DNA of 15,277 bases from an uncultured Gammaproteobacteria bacterium (lineage in GTDB: Bacteria; Pseudomonadota; Gammaproteobacteria; Pseudomonadales; DT-91): the NCBI GenBank assembly GCA_929200485.1, contig CAKMZU010000049.1, forward strand, positions 1 through 15,277. The letters run 5' to 3'. Under the pieces are notes generated by a model that had not been told where the DNA came from, ran no database searches, and was given only the letters and a program-made list of their open reading frames with translations. Positions 1-7,348 of the stretch are shown here, piece after piece (positions within the stretch are counted from its first letter, which is position 1; the number at the start of each line of letters is the position of its first letter). A program made the translations under genes and the position numbers.

Positions 1-167
1 CTAGGAGACCGTCCGAGAACAGTCTGCTCGACCTAAATTCCAGATAAGCGGCTAAATTCTTCGTCAAATTTCCTTAAATAGATCGACTATTCGCAGAAAT
101 TTTTCAAAAAATTTATCTTACTTCTATGAAATTTATCATCGAACGCAATTCTCGGACGCCCTCCTAG
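1..167. mobile_element. MITE-like element with 19-bp inverted ends
   Basis: The first 19 bases, beginning CTAGGAG and ending GTCCGAGAA, recur as a reverse complement at 149-167 with 17 of 19 positions matching; the two differences are adjacent, at positions 8 and 9 of the repeat. The interior is AT-rich, has no ORF of note and includes a small A/T hairpin around 97-116. A short non-coding stretch bounded by long inverted ends is typical of a miniature inverted-repeat transposable element or a deleted insertion sequence. The window starts exactly at the left repeat, so its true outer boundary and any target-site duplication cannot be seen. Confidence 0.5.
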
Positions 168-174
168 TACTTCG

Positions 175-287
175 ATTCACAGCATTTCTCGGGTCAGCAG
201 GCTCCGAGGCAACGCTATATTCCCATTTATTTATCCTGAGTCAAGTCTCTGTATTATTGCTTGAATACGCAACCAGTGGCTGTGAAT
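175..287. repeat. Inverted repeat pair flanking 95 bp
   Basis: ATTCACAGC at 175-183 is matched by its exact reverse complement GCTGTGAAT at 279-287. Between them is a smaller hairpin, CTCGG at 188-192 with CCGAG at 204-208. The right arm ends just before the NUDIX stop codon at 295-297, so the pair lies in the 3' flank of that minus-strand gene. It could be a second short repeat element beside the one at 1-167, or part of the 3' end structure of the transcript. There is no T-run of the kind expected for an intrinsic terminator. A 9-bp match this far apart may also be chance. Confidence 0.25.
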
Positions 288-294
288 TAATGAG

Positions 295-975
295 TTAGTC
301 TTGTTTATCAGAAGAGCTATAACAGGATTTTATCAATATATTGCTTTTATATTCCCAGTGATCTTCAACCCAGACACAACGATCAATACAACCCTGCGCA
401 GACTCGTCACTGTATCGCTCGTCATGATTATAAATCATCAGTGTTTTACCCTCGCTCTGTTGAATCTTAGGGGAATAAAATTCGTTGGGACGACTTAAGA
501 AATTGGTTAAAGCCTCAGTCACCTTATCGAACTGATTAACCTTCATTAAACTGATAACCGTTGGTGGCATCATAGGCGCAAGCCCTTGTTGATGGGATCT
601 CAGTGCCCTGGAACAAGAGAGCCATTGATAACCTATAATTTCAGAGTTATCTATCGTCACCTGATCATCATTGCAAAGGGCAACATAAAAATACGTATCG
701 AATCGTTTCGGTATGCCTTCAGGTGTTTGCCATCTTGAGACAGGGATCAGTGAATCAGAAAGTAATTCAATACCTGTTTCTTCCTTTACTTCGCGCAATG
801 CCGTTTGCACCAACCTATCCTGCAAGCTGTCTCCCTGATCGGTATCATCTAATTTTCCACCTGGAAAAACCCAATACCCACCAAGCACCTGAAGTGCTTT
901 CGAGCGCTCAAGCAAGAGGACTTCTATCCCGTCTATAGCGTCTCTAAGAAGTATGACTGTCGCTGCTTTTTTCAT
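295..975 (-). CDS. NUDIX hydrolase, NUDT19-like type
   Basis: This 226-residue protein has a recognisable but modified Nudix box: FPGG at 37-40 and REVKEETG at 61-68. About twenty residues lie between them, more than the classical Gx5Ex7REUxEExGU spacing allows, and Asp53 stands where the usual first Glu would be. Extra sequence in the box, followed by TPEG (84-87) and PKRFDTYFYVA (89-99), and then a PPT motif at 137-139, resembles the NUDT19/CoA-diphosphatase-like branch. It should hydrolyse a nucleoside diphosphate linked to another moiety using divalent metal held by the REVKEE glutamates; the substrate cannot be read from sequence. The last 60 residues lie beyond the core fold. It starts 27 bases after the SpmA/SpmB-type gene and is probably co-transcribed with it. 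Confidence 0.87.
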   Translation of the reverse strand: MKKAATVILLRDAIDGIEVLLLERSKALQVLGGYWVFPGGKLDDTDQGDSLQDRLVQTALREVKEETGIELLSDSLIPVSRWQTPEGIPKRFDTYFYVALCNDDQVTIDNSEIIGYQWLSCSRALRSHQQGLAPMMPPTVISLMKVNQFDKVTEALTNFLSRPNEFYSPKIQQSEGKTLMIYNHDERYSDESAQGCIDRCVWVEDHWEYKSNILIKSCYSSSDKQD

Positions 976-1002
976 TATTGATATAGCCTGACGGTGAATG
1001 AT

Positions 1003-2229
1003 TTATCCGTAGAAGTGATACGCTACCAGAATTGCCGCCGTAATACCTGCAAAATCAGCTATCAACCCACAAGCGATGGCATGCCTGCCGTAGCGAATAC
1101 CCACACTACCAAAATATACTGCCAAAACATAGAAAGTCGTTTCTGTTGACCCCTGAAAAATCGAAGCCAAACGGCCAGTAAAAGAATCGGCACCATAGGT
1201 CGTCATGCTTTCAACCATCATGGCTCTTGAACCAGACCCTGAAAATGGCTTCATTAATGCCGTTGGCAAAGCATCAACAAAACGAACATCTCCCCCGAAA
1301 AATGAGACGACCGCTCGAATACCAGACAAAAGCACATCCAGTGCGCCAGAAGATCTAAGCGCTGCAATAGCAACCAGCATCGCCAATAAAAAAGGGATAA
1401 TGGTGATCGTCACTTTAATCCCCTGCTTTGCCCCAGAGATAAAACAATCATAAACCGGTACTTTTTTTATGCTTGCCACAAACAAAAAGGCAAATATCAC
1501 TAATAGCAAGCTCATACTTCCCGCATGGGCTGAAAATTGATTCATTTGTTCCGCTGATTGCCCGGCAATCCAGAAAATAAGACTCATCAATAAGATAAAT
1601 GTTGGCACCATATAAATTAAAAAACCAAACCGCCACAATGGTAATCGCTGAACAGCTGCAACTGCTAGAATGCCAGCTATTGTAGAGGCACTCGTCGCCA
1701 AGAGTATTGGTAAAAATACATCGGTAGGATTAGCGGCACCTTGTTGCGCACGAAAAAGAAAAATAGTGATGGGAAATAAAGTCACTGAGGACGTATTTAT
1801 TACCAGAAAAACAATTTGAGCATTGGTTGCGGTATCCGGTTTCGGGTTTAATTTCTGCAGATCCTTCATTGCGGTTATGCCCACTGGCGTTGCGGCATTA
1901 TCCAAGCCCAAAATATTGGCCATCATGTTCAAAGTGACTGAACCTATTGCTGGATGCCCCTTGGGGACTTCAGGCATCAACACCCGAAATAGTGGTGATA
2001 ACAGTATCGACAGCCTCCGCATAACACCGGATTCTTCAGCCACACGCATAAGGCCGCACCAAAACACCAATAAACCCAGAAGCCCTATACAAATATCAAT
2101 GGCCACTTTGGCCATTGAAAATAAACTGGTTAACACCTCATTAAAAACGCCGTAATTACCAAGAAATACAGCCTGATAACTACAAGCGATGAATGCAATA
2201 AAAAAAAAGCTGGACCACAATCTATTCAT
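1003..2229 (-). CDS. Nucleoside-recognition (Gate) domain membrane protein, SpmA-SpmB fusion
   Basis: A 408-residue polytopic membrane protein that looks like the two Bacillus spore maturation proteins joined end to end. The first half carries the SpmA-like motif NILGLDNAATPVG (105-117), followed by KDLQKLNP. The second half, from about residue 235, carries SpmB-like MKPFSGSGSRAMM (326-338) and GSTETTFYVLAVYFGSVGI (360-378). Multiple hydrophobic segments run throughout. Fused versions are known in many non-sporulating Gram-negative bacteria and are placed in the nucleoside-recognition/Gate family related to nucleoside transporters; transport of a small solute across the inner membrane is plausible but unproven. 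It is first in a likely two-gene minus-strand unit with the NUDIX hydrolase, so a link between nucleotide clean-up and transport is possible (inference). No clear promoter was recognised in the 2230-2462 gap. Confidence 0.88.
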   Translation of the reverse strand: MNRLWSSFFFIAFIACSYQAVFLGNYGVFNEVLTSLFSMAKVAIDICIGLLGLLVFWCGLMRVAEESGVMRRLSILLSPLFRVLMPEVPKGHPAIGSVTLNMMANILGLDNAATPVGITAMKDLQKLNPKPDTATNAQIVFLVINTSSVTLFPITIFLFRAQQGAANPTDVFLPILLATSASTIAGILAVAAVQRLPLWRFGFLIYMVPTFILLMSLIFWIAGQSAEQMNQFSAHAGSMSLLLVIFAFLFVASIKKVPVYDCFISGAKQGIKVTITIIPFLLAMLVAIAALRSSGALDVLLSGIRAVVSFFGGDVRFVDALPTALMKPFSGSGSRAMMVESMTTYGADSFTGRLASIFQGSTETTFYVLAVYFGSVGIRYGRHAIACGLIADFAGITAAILVAYHFYG

Positions 2230-2288
2230 AAAAAATTCATAAAAAACATTATCGAAAAATCAAAAAAGTGAGTAGAGGCAATACAGGC

Positions 2289-2357
2289 TGAATCAAGGCC
2301 AACTAAATCCAACAGAGATTAGGCTAGATCAGGGGTTGAATCAAGGCGAATAAATTA
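2289..2357. repeat. Two imperfect direct repeats in a divergent promoter region
   Basis: TGAATCAAGGCCAACTAAAT at 2289-2308 is repeated as TGAATCAAGGCGAATAAAT at 2337-2355, with one substitution and a one-base gap. They lie 48 bases apart, start to start, in the gap between the divergent SpmA/SpmB-type and Deg-like protease genes. A shortened relative, TGAAGGCGACTAAATTA, lies at 14031-14047 upstream of another exported-protein gene. They may be protein-binding sites or remnants of a dispersed repeat. Confidence 0.35.
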
Positions 2358-2462
2358 TCGGATACAGCAAGCACAAAAGGCTTATTTTCATAAAGATGTG
2401 GAACTTTAAACAAATAGGTACTCAAAATACTGTCCTAAACAAAAGTCTTGATAAAGAAAATT

Positions 2463-3983
2463 ATGTTAAATAAATTATTCTATAAGCCATTGTTTTCTGC
2501 TTATATCTTACTTTTATTCTTGCCCGTTGCCTTTGCTGAAAATCCAAGTACCGGTATCAGCATGAACGATTTAAATAAAGCTGTTGTCAAGTTACACGTT
2601 CAGTCCAAGACGGCCAACATCCATTACCCGTGGAACGCAGGCACACTTCAGCAAAAATCTGGATCAGGTTTTATTATTTCAGTGGGTGGCCAAAAACGCA
2701 TTTTAACCAATGCCCATGTCGTGAGTAACCATGCCTCTATTCGCCTTCGTAAAATTGGCTCTGATCTGGAGCACTCAGCAGAAGTTGAATTTATCTCTCA
2801 ACAGCGTGACTTAGCGTTAGTGAAACCCATCAACCCGAATTTCTTCGAAGATACAGTCGCACTTCCCTTCCATGAAAAAGTCGTCTCTATCGGTGATACA
2901 GTCTCTTCATATGGATTCCCTATGGGAGGTAGGACGATTACCACGACTAAAGGTGTTCTTTCTCGAATTGATTTCAGCTCCTATTCATTTTCGGGCTACG
3001 ATAATATCGTGTTTCAAATAGACGCAGCAACCAACCCCGGCGTTAGTGGCGGGCCAACATTATCGGGTAATCATGTTATCGGTGTAAACTTTCAAGGCAT
3101 TGAAAATGCCGATAATATTGGCTACATCATCCCCTATTCTGTGGTAAATGAATTCTTGGAAGATACAAAGCGCTCCAAGCCATTCGCCCCCTACGTCAAC
3201 GAGGTACCATTCATTTCAATCAATTGCACCCCACTGCAAAACAACCAACTGAGGAAAATCATTGGGATTGCACCAGAGGAAACTGGCGTTTTAATCTCTG
3301 AACTATCCGGTCTTGAAAAAGAAAAAAATCTTTTGCAAACGGATGATATTTTATTAGGCATTGATGGCTATTCCATAGGCAATCAAGGCAATATCAATTT
3401 GTTTTCCGATGACACTATCTCCTGGCAGTCAATAGTCAGCTCTAAGCAAATAGGTGATCATGTAATGTTAACCATCAAACGACAAGGGCAGATACTCTAC
3501 ATTGACTACCCACTTAGCCACTCTTATTCGGACTCTTACCGGATTCCCTCATCAAATAAAAGCGAACTGAGTTATATCGTTCTCGGTGGTCTTGTCATTA
3601 TTGAAGTCAATCAAAACATTTATCTTGATAGCCATATGTACAATTTGCCTAACTTGACAAAATTTCAACAGCGCTTCAGAAAAACTGACGCATCAACCAG
3701 TGATCACGTACTCATCGTCTCTAACGTTCTATTTCATCCAGCCAATGAATTTTATGAAGGCTTGAGATACTCAGTATTAAAAAAGATGAACGGTGAAAAA
3801 CTTCTGAACCTTGAGCACCTGAAATCACTGTTAGAGAAAGCAAAAGAAAACAGAACCACCATCCGACTTGAAGGCAAAAATATCAGTTCAAAATCGGTGT
3901 TTTTTGGCTTCACATGGGACGATATATCAGCAGCACAAAAAGAGATCAAAGAGATTTATGGCGTACCGAGGAATCTTTATTAA
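2463..3983 (+). CDS. Exported Deg2/Deg9-like serine protease with PDZ-like region
   Basis: A trypsin-like (S1C/HtrA clan) protease of 506 residues, counted from the ATG at 2463. An upstream in-frame TTG at 2448 would add five residues but is not needed. The N-terminus is a signal peptide cleaved after AFA (residue 25), placing it in the periplasm or outside. The catalytic triad is visible: His85 in TNAHVV, Asp116 in RDLALV and Ser195 in NPGVSGGP. Motifs after the catalytic Ser (VNFQG, NIGYIIP), a PDZ-like region with VLISELSG at 276-283 and LLQTDDILLGIDG just after it, and a C-terminal domain containing GLVIIEVNQNIY (376-387) match the layout of plant Deg2/Deg9 and bacterial relatives rather than the two-PDZ DegP layout. 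Likely role: degradation or quality control of envelope proteins. It stands alone on the plus strand. Confidence 0.88.
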   Translation: MLNKLFYKPLFSAYILLLFLPVAFAENPSTGISMNDLNKAVVKLHVQSKTANIHYPWNAGTLQQKSGSGFIISVGGQKRILTNAHVVSNHASIRLRKIGSDLEHSAEVEFISQQRDLALVKPINPNFFEDTVALPFHEKVVSIGDTVSSYGFPMGGRTITTTKGVLSRIDFSSYSFSGYDNIVFQIDAATNPGVSGGPTLSGNHVIGVNFQGIENADNIGYIIPYSVVNEFLEDTKRSKPFAPYVNEVPFISINCTPLQNNQLRKIIGIAPEETGVLISELSGLEKEKNLLQTDDILLGIDGYSIGNQGNINLFSDDTISWQSIVSSKQIGDHVMLTIKRQGQILYIDYPLSHSYSDSYRIPSSNKSELSYIVLGGLVIIEVNQNIYLDSHMYNLPNLTKFQQRFRKTDASTSDHVLIVSNVLFHPANEFYEGLRYSVLKKMNGEKLLNLEHLKSLLEKAKENRTTIRLEGKNISSKSVFFGFTWDDISAAQKEIKEIYGVPRNLY

Positions 3984-4108
3984 AACGTACAGAAGAAGAA
4001 TAACAGGCGTCAATGAAAATACGCAAGGAACAATACAAGTTAAACGATGACTAATTCATTGAAATTATAAAATCCAGCCATGGATTAAACCACTAGCAAA
4101 GAAAGACA

Positions 4109-4885
4109 ATGTATAAATTTTTCCATATACATTTAATTTTGTTAATCACTGCGTTTCACATGACATCACAAGCAGTGATTTGTTCTCAACACGGACCTCA
4201 CTTTCTAAGCAAAGAAGATACCATCTTAGGAACTTTTTTCCGTCAAGAATTAGCCACGCTATTTTCTCAAAAAGGTGAAGACCCCATATTTAAACTAGAT
4301 CAAGAGTCTCGTGAAGGTATGCCACTCAATTGGCCTAAAAATGAACCATGGCCATTAAAAGAAGGCATATCGATTACTAGAATAGACGAGTTTGACCCTC
4401 CTATTTATTTACTATCAAATCAAAGTGAGGTTAAAGGTTGTGAAACAGAGCGTGCAAACATATATAAAGAAAAACTTGAAGAGTTAATCGCTGAAAGTGA
4501 AAAAGAAACAACAAGATTGATAAATCTAATACTAGACTCTTTGCTAAATAGACGCCCTGATCTATTTTTCCCCATGGATTCTGCGGGTGCAAATAATGCC
4601 AGAGCATCGATCAATCTAAATAAAGTAAAAGAAGAAATGCAGAAAGGGAATTTAAGCATACTGACAGAAGATTTGATTCAGAAGGCAAAGAATCATCAAC
4701 CTGAACCATACGTAAAATGTGTAATTCAGCACAGAGATCAGGTTACACCCGAAACTCAAGCAGAGGAAGTTAGACTAAATCTTGAGGCTTTACATTTGCC
4801 CAATAACACTGGAAATACATATACAAATGAACCTCCGCCTTCCTATGAGGATGCGATGAAGGAAAACCTTGAAAAACCCGATTAA
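4109..4885 (+). CDS. Exported protein of unknown function with C-terminal PPxY motif
   Basis: I do not recognise this 258-residue protein. The N-terminus has a hydrophobic stretch at about 5-18 with a likely signal-peptidase site near TSQA (19-22). The mature part is hydrophilic, with a Glu/Lys-rich, probably helical stretch around 113-145. Near the end is PPPSYEDA (242-249), which contains the PPxY core PPSY (243-246), the classical ligand of eukaryotic WW domains, followed by an acidic tail. Cys25, Cys111 and Cys204 could form disulfides. The start is preceded by a weak purine-rich SD (AAAGAAAG). It lies 125 bases after the protease gene without an obvious terminator between, so partial co-transcription is possible. 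The codons are AT-rich and it looks like accessory content. An effector-like role is inference only. Confidence 0.72.
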   Translation: MYKFFHIHLILLITAFHMTSQAVICSQHGPHFLSKEDTILGTFFRQELATLFSQKGEDPIFKLDQESREGMPLNWPKNEPWPLKEGISITRIDEFDPPIYLLSNQSEVKGCETERANIYKEKLEELIAESEKETTRLINLILDSLLNRRPDLFFPMDSAGANNARASINLNKVKEEMQKGNLSILTEDLIQKAKNHQPEPYVKCVIQHRDQVTPETQAEEVRLNLEALHLPNNTGNTYTNEPPPSYEDAMKENLEKPD

Positions 4886-5051
4886 TTTTTTCCTCATAAA
4901 TTATTGCTGTTCAGAATCCCTTGATAATCTCCTAGGAAGGTTGATAGCTTAAATATCTCTCTTCCCTTTAACTAATTTGAAAATGAAAGTCATTCAGACT
5001 CATCAGCAACCCAATTGATTATTCATACTATATTTTCGTTTTGAGCAAGAT

Positions 5052-5879
5052 TCACTTCATGGCGAGATGAATTAATCGTTGTGCATGGTCAACATGGAGC
5101 TGTTCGATAATCGCGCCATTTAAAACGGCAATGCCCTGGCTTTGATCACGGTTATTCCAGGCATCAACAATCGCTTTTGCTTGGCTCAGCTCATCTTCTG
5201 ATGGAGAGAATACTTCATTTGCAGGCGCAATTTGATCAGGATGGATCAGTGTTTTCCCATCAAAGCCTAACGTTTTACCTTTAATACAGGCAAGCTTAAA
5301 ACCTTCAGTATCTTTGAATGCATTATAGACACCATCAAGAATGTCACAATCAAAGGCTCTTGCAGCCATAATGCACTGACTGAAAGCATACTGAAACGCT
5401 GAATCATCCACTGGTGGCATTAAACGCATACACTTAGACAGGTCATTAGTACCCATTAAAATCACATGCACACTTTCTTCAGCGGCTAATTGCTCAACAT
5501 TGAGTACCCCTTTGGGCGTTTCAATATTCAGCCAAACCGGCACTTCTCTACCCAGCACAGCCAGCGCTTCATTAATCGCTTCTACAGACTCAGCTTTAGG
5601 TAGACAAAGACCGTCAATGGTTAAATCTTTTAAAGCCACCAGATCATCATATCCCCAAGAGGTTTCAAGGCCATTGACCCGAACAACCACTTCTTTTTTT
5701 GGCTCGCTGGTACTCAAAAATTTGGTTAAATTTTCACGTGCTTCGGCCTTTTGTGAAGGATCAACCGCATCTTCCAAATCATACAATAAGACATCCGCAG
5801 GAACGGTCAGTGATTTTTCAAGCACTCGTGGCTTTGAACAAGGCAGGTAAAGGCTACTTCGCCTCTTTTTAATTTCCAT
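5052..5879 (-). CDS. HpcH/HpaI aldolase / CitE-like lyase
   Basis: A 275-residue member of the CitE/malyl-CoA lyase family, counted from the ATG at 5879; an in-frame TTG two codons upstream is the alternative. Family motifs appear in order: RRSSLYLP near the N-terminus, YDLEDAVD (33-40), substrate-binding Arg67 in RVNG, PKAE, metal-ligand Glu120 in NIETPKG, Asp146 in GTNDL and GFDGKTLIHPDQ (205-216). Such enzymes cleave or form C-C bonds in 3-hydroxyacyl-CoA or citryl thioesters, for example citramalyl-CoA, malyl-CoA or beta-methylmalyl-CoA. No citrate lyase CitD or CitF gene is nearby, so it is probably a stand-alone CoA-thioester lyase. Its start codon lies inside the end of the lipoprotein gene in another frame (11-base overlap), suggesting translational coupling. 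Confidence 0.88.
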   Translation of the reverse strand: MEIKKRRSSLYLPCSKPRVLEKSLTVPADVLLYDLEDAVDPSQKAEARENLTKFLSTSEPKKEVVVRVNGLETSWGYDDLVALKDLTIDGLCLPKAESVEAINEALAVLGREVPVWLNIETPKGVLNVEQLAAEESVHVILMGTNDLSKCMRLMPPVDDSAFQYAFSQCIMAARAFDCDILDGVYNAFKDTEGFKLACIKGKTLGFDGKTLIHPDQIAPANEVFSPSEDELSQAKAIVDAWNNRDQSQGIAVLNGAIIEQLHVDHAQRLIHLAMK

Positions 5880-6582
5880 GAGCAATTTTCACTTTAGGGT
5901 AATAAGGTTTTAAGATTTTATCGGCTATATCATTGACATCAACTGCCCAAGTCTCAGGTGAGGTCATTTGAATTTGCCCCAGCGAGCCTTGATAAACAAT
6001 CTGGTATGGAATAGCAACACCTTGATAGCCTCTATAAATAGTACCACCTAAAGATGTATAGGCCATCAGTTTTAATGATACGCCTTTTGCTTTTAACGGC
6101 ACTGGCGCATTTTTGGGTTTGTTGACTAATTTCAGGGGTATCTTCGCATTATCCCAATGTGCGATATTTTTTATCACTTGTGCATCTCTTAATTCAATCT
6201 CTGACTGAAAAACCACATCGAATCCATAGTAATGTTTTAAGCCTTCTATCACTGCTCGAAGGTAACTTGCAGGTTCCAACGGAAGACTTTGCTTAAGCTT
6301 TGGGTGATAAACGGCGCCAGTGGTATTTAACGCGGACTCTGTTATCTGCTGATATAGTGCTGGATCAATATCAATTACCTGATATTTGTGCTTAACAAGA
6401 TCCTGCTTTAACGCGATAGTTAAACTCTCTGAAGCGCTGGACAAACCCGCCTGCTGACTAGTGACAGGTAACACCACCGCACGATTGGCCGGTAAATAAA
6501 ATGATGCCAAATTACTTTTTTTCTCCGTTGTTGTGCAGGCGGAGAGTAAAATCATCAGCAATAAAAAAACAGTTAAACGCAT
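5869..6582 (-). CDS. Small lipoprotein of unknown function
   Basis: A 237-residue protein with a short signal sequence and the lipobox LLSAC, giving lipidated Cys16. Thr at +2, not Asp, favours the outer membrane. I chose the ATG at 6582 because it has a good SD (TTAGGA, complement of 6589-6594) six bases upstream. The ATG at 6603 would add seven residues but has no SD. The mature part begins with a predicted strand-helix pattern (VVLPVTSQQ, then a Ser/Leu helix and YQVIDIDPALYQQI) like that of periplasmic lipoproteins with a TolB-N or CsgG-like fold, but I cannot assign a family. Its 3' end overlaps the CitE-like gene by 11 bases, so the two are probably one transcript although their functions are not obviously related. 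Confidence 0.78.
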   Translation of the reverse strand: MRLTVFLLLMILLSACTTTEKKSNLASFYLPANRAVVLPVTSQQAGLSSASESLTIALKQDLVKHKYQVIDIDPALYQQITESALNTTGAVYHPKLKQSLPLEPASYLRAVIEGLKHYYGFDVVFQSEIELRDAQVIKNIAHWDNAKIPLKLVNKPKNAPVPLKAKGVSLKLMAYTSLGGTIYRGYQGVAIPYQIVYQGSLGQIQMTSPETWAVDVNDIADKILKPYYPKVKIAHGN

Positions 6583-6662
6583 GAAATATCCTAAACGATG
6601 CATTAACAGAAGGCTGAATCATAGCGCAATTGGTAAAAAAAATCGTTATTTGCCTGCATTAA

Positions 6663-6733
6663 TGAACAGATAAACAACAATCCTCCGCTTCCTCTACTGT
6701 AGCCCCTGTCATCTATTGTTCATATTTTGTTCA
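6663..6733. promoter_or_regulatory. TGTTCA repeats in a divergent promoter region
   Basis: TTGTTCA occurs at 6716-6722 and again at 6727-6733, exactly 11 bases (about one helical turn) apart, and TGAACA, the reverse complement of the core, is at 6663-6668. They lie in the gap between the divergent lipoprotein and PAP2 genes, a sensible place for an operator. TTCACA at 6731-6736 and TAAACT at 6755-6760 with an 18-base spacer could be a weak sigma-70 promoter for the PAP2 operon. No regulator can be named. Confidence 0.3.
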
Positions 6734-6799
6734 CAATTAAGCAACCCTGGCTCCCTAAACTGAAAGGGTGAGACATTTAAGTCTAAAGGGATGCCCAAG

Positions 6800-7324
6800 A
6801 TGAAAACCAATTTGCTTGCTTTAGATACATCAATTTATCTGCTGTTGGTCAAACTGCAAAGCAGAAGATCAATTGTCCAAAGCTTTCGTGCCTTATCGTT
6901 TACCGGCGACGGTTATTTCTATCCGATCATCGGTCTCGGTTTAGTATTTCTTGATCCGAACAATCACCCTTATTTTGCCTTTTCAATGATCGTGGCCTTT
7001 TTAATCGAAGTTCCGCTTTTTATTAGTCTTAAAAAAGCCTTCAAGCGCGAAAGGCCGTTTCAGGTGTTATCAAACGGCTATCAACTGATTAAGCCGAGTG
7101 ACGAATTTTCATTCCCATCCGGGCATAGTGCAGCAGCGTTCGTTTTCGCTTCTCAAATCGCGTTTTTCTATCCAACACTTGCGATAGTGTTATATGGATG
7201 GGCAAGCCTTGTGGCCTTATCCAGAGTCATCCTGGGAGTTCATTATCCGCTGGATATTCTCTCAGGCGCTTTACTCGGATCTGTTTGCAGCGTCTTTTCA
7301 TTGATTTTTTTCTCGCTCATTTAA
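6800..7324 (+). CDS. PAP2-family membrane phosphatase
   Basis: A 174-residue integral membrane phosphatase with all three signature motifs of the PAP2 / bacterial acid phosphatase superfamily: Kx6RP (Lys78 to Arg85-Pro86), PSGHS (106-110, His109 catalytic) and SRx5HxxxD (Ser141-Arg142, nucleophile His148, Asp152). Hydrophobic segments surround them, so the active site should face the periplasm. Family substrates include phosphatidic acid, phosphatidylglycerol phosphate and undecaprenyl pyrophosphate; which one applies is not visible. The SD AAAGGG (6785-6790) sits nine bases before the ATG at 6800 but touches the upstream ATG at 6791, so 6800 is the better start. It is first in a plus-strand run with the glycosyltransferase 24 bases downstream, which favours a lipid or lipid-carrier role (inference). 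Confidence 0.9.
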   Translation: MKTNLLALDTSIYLLLVKLQSRRSIVQSFRALSFTGDGYFYPIIGLGLVFLDPNNHPYFAFSMIVAFLIEVPLFISLKKAFKRERPFQVLSNGYQLIKPSDEFSFPSGHSAAAFVFASQIAFFYPTLAIVLYGWASLVALSRVILGVHYPLDILSGALLGSVCSVFSLIFFSLI

Positions 7325-7348
7325 CGTCAATCTTCAAGGGGCTTACAC

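Noticed and set aside
1205..2155. Plus-strand open frames opposite the SpmA/SpmB-type gene
   Set aside because: They are antisense shadows of a gene with clear family motifs, have no SD and no recognisable protein features.
2448..2462. TTG at 2448 as start of the Deg-like protease
   Set aside because: It has no SD and adds five residues; the ATG at 2463 already gives a complete signal peptide.
3868..4050. Short plus-strand frame overlapping the end of the protease gene
   Set aside because: It overlaps the conserved C-terminal region in another frame and has no SD or recognisable protein feature.
4071..4086. Hairpin AATCCA-GCCA-TGGATT as terminator between the protease and the PPxY gene
   Set aside because: Only a 6-bp AT-rich stem with no following T-run on the plus strand, and it lies 22 bases before the next start codon.
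4091..4098. CACTAGCA shared upstream of two exported-protein genes (4091-4098 and 9403-9410)
   Set aside because: Only 8 bases, at different distances from the start codons and with no similarity around it; likely chance.
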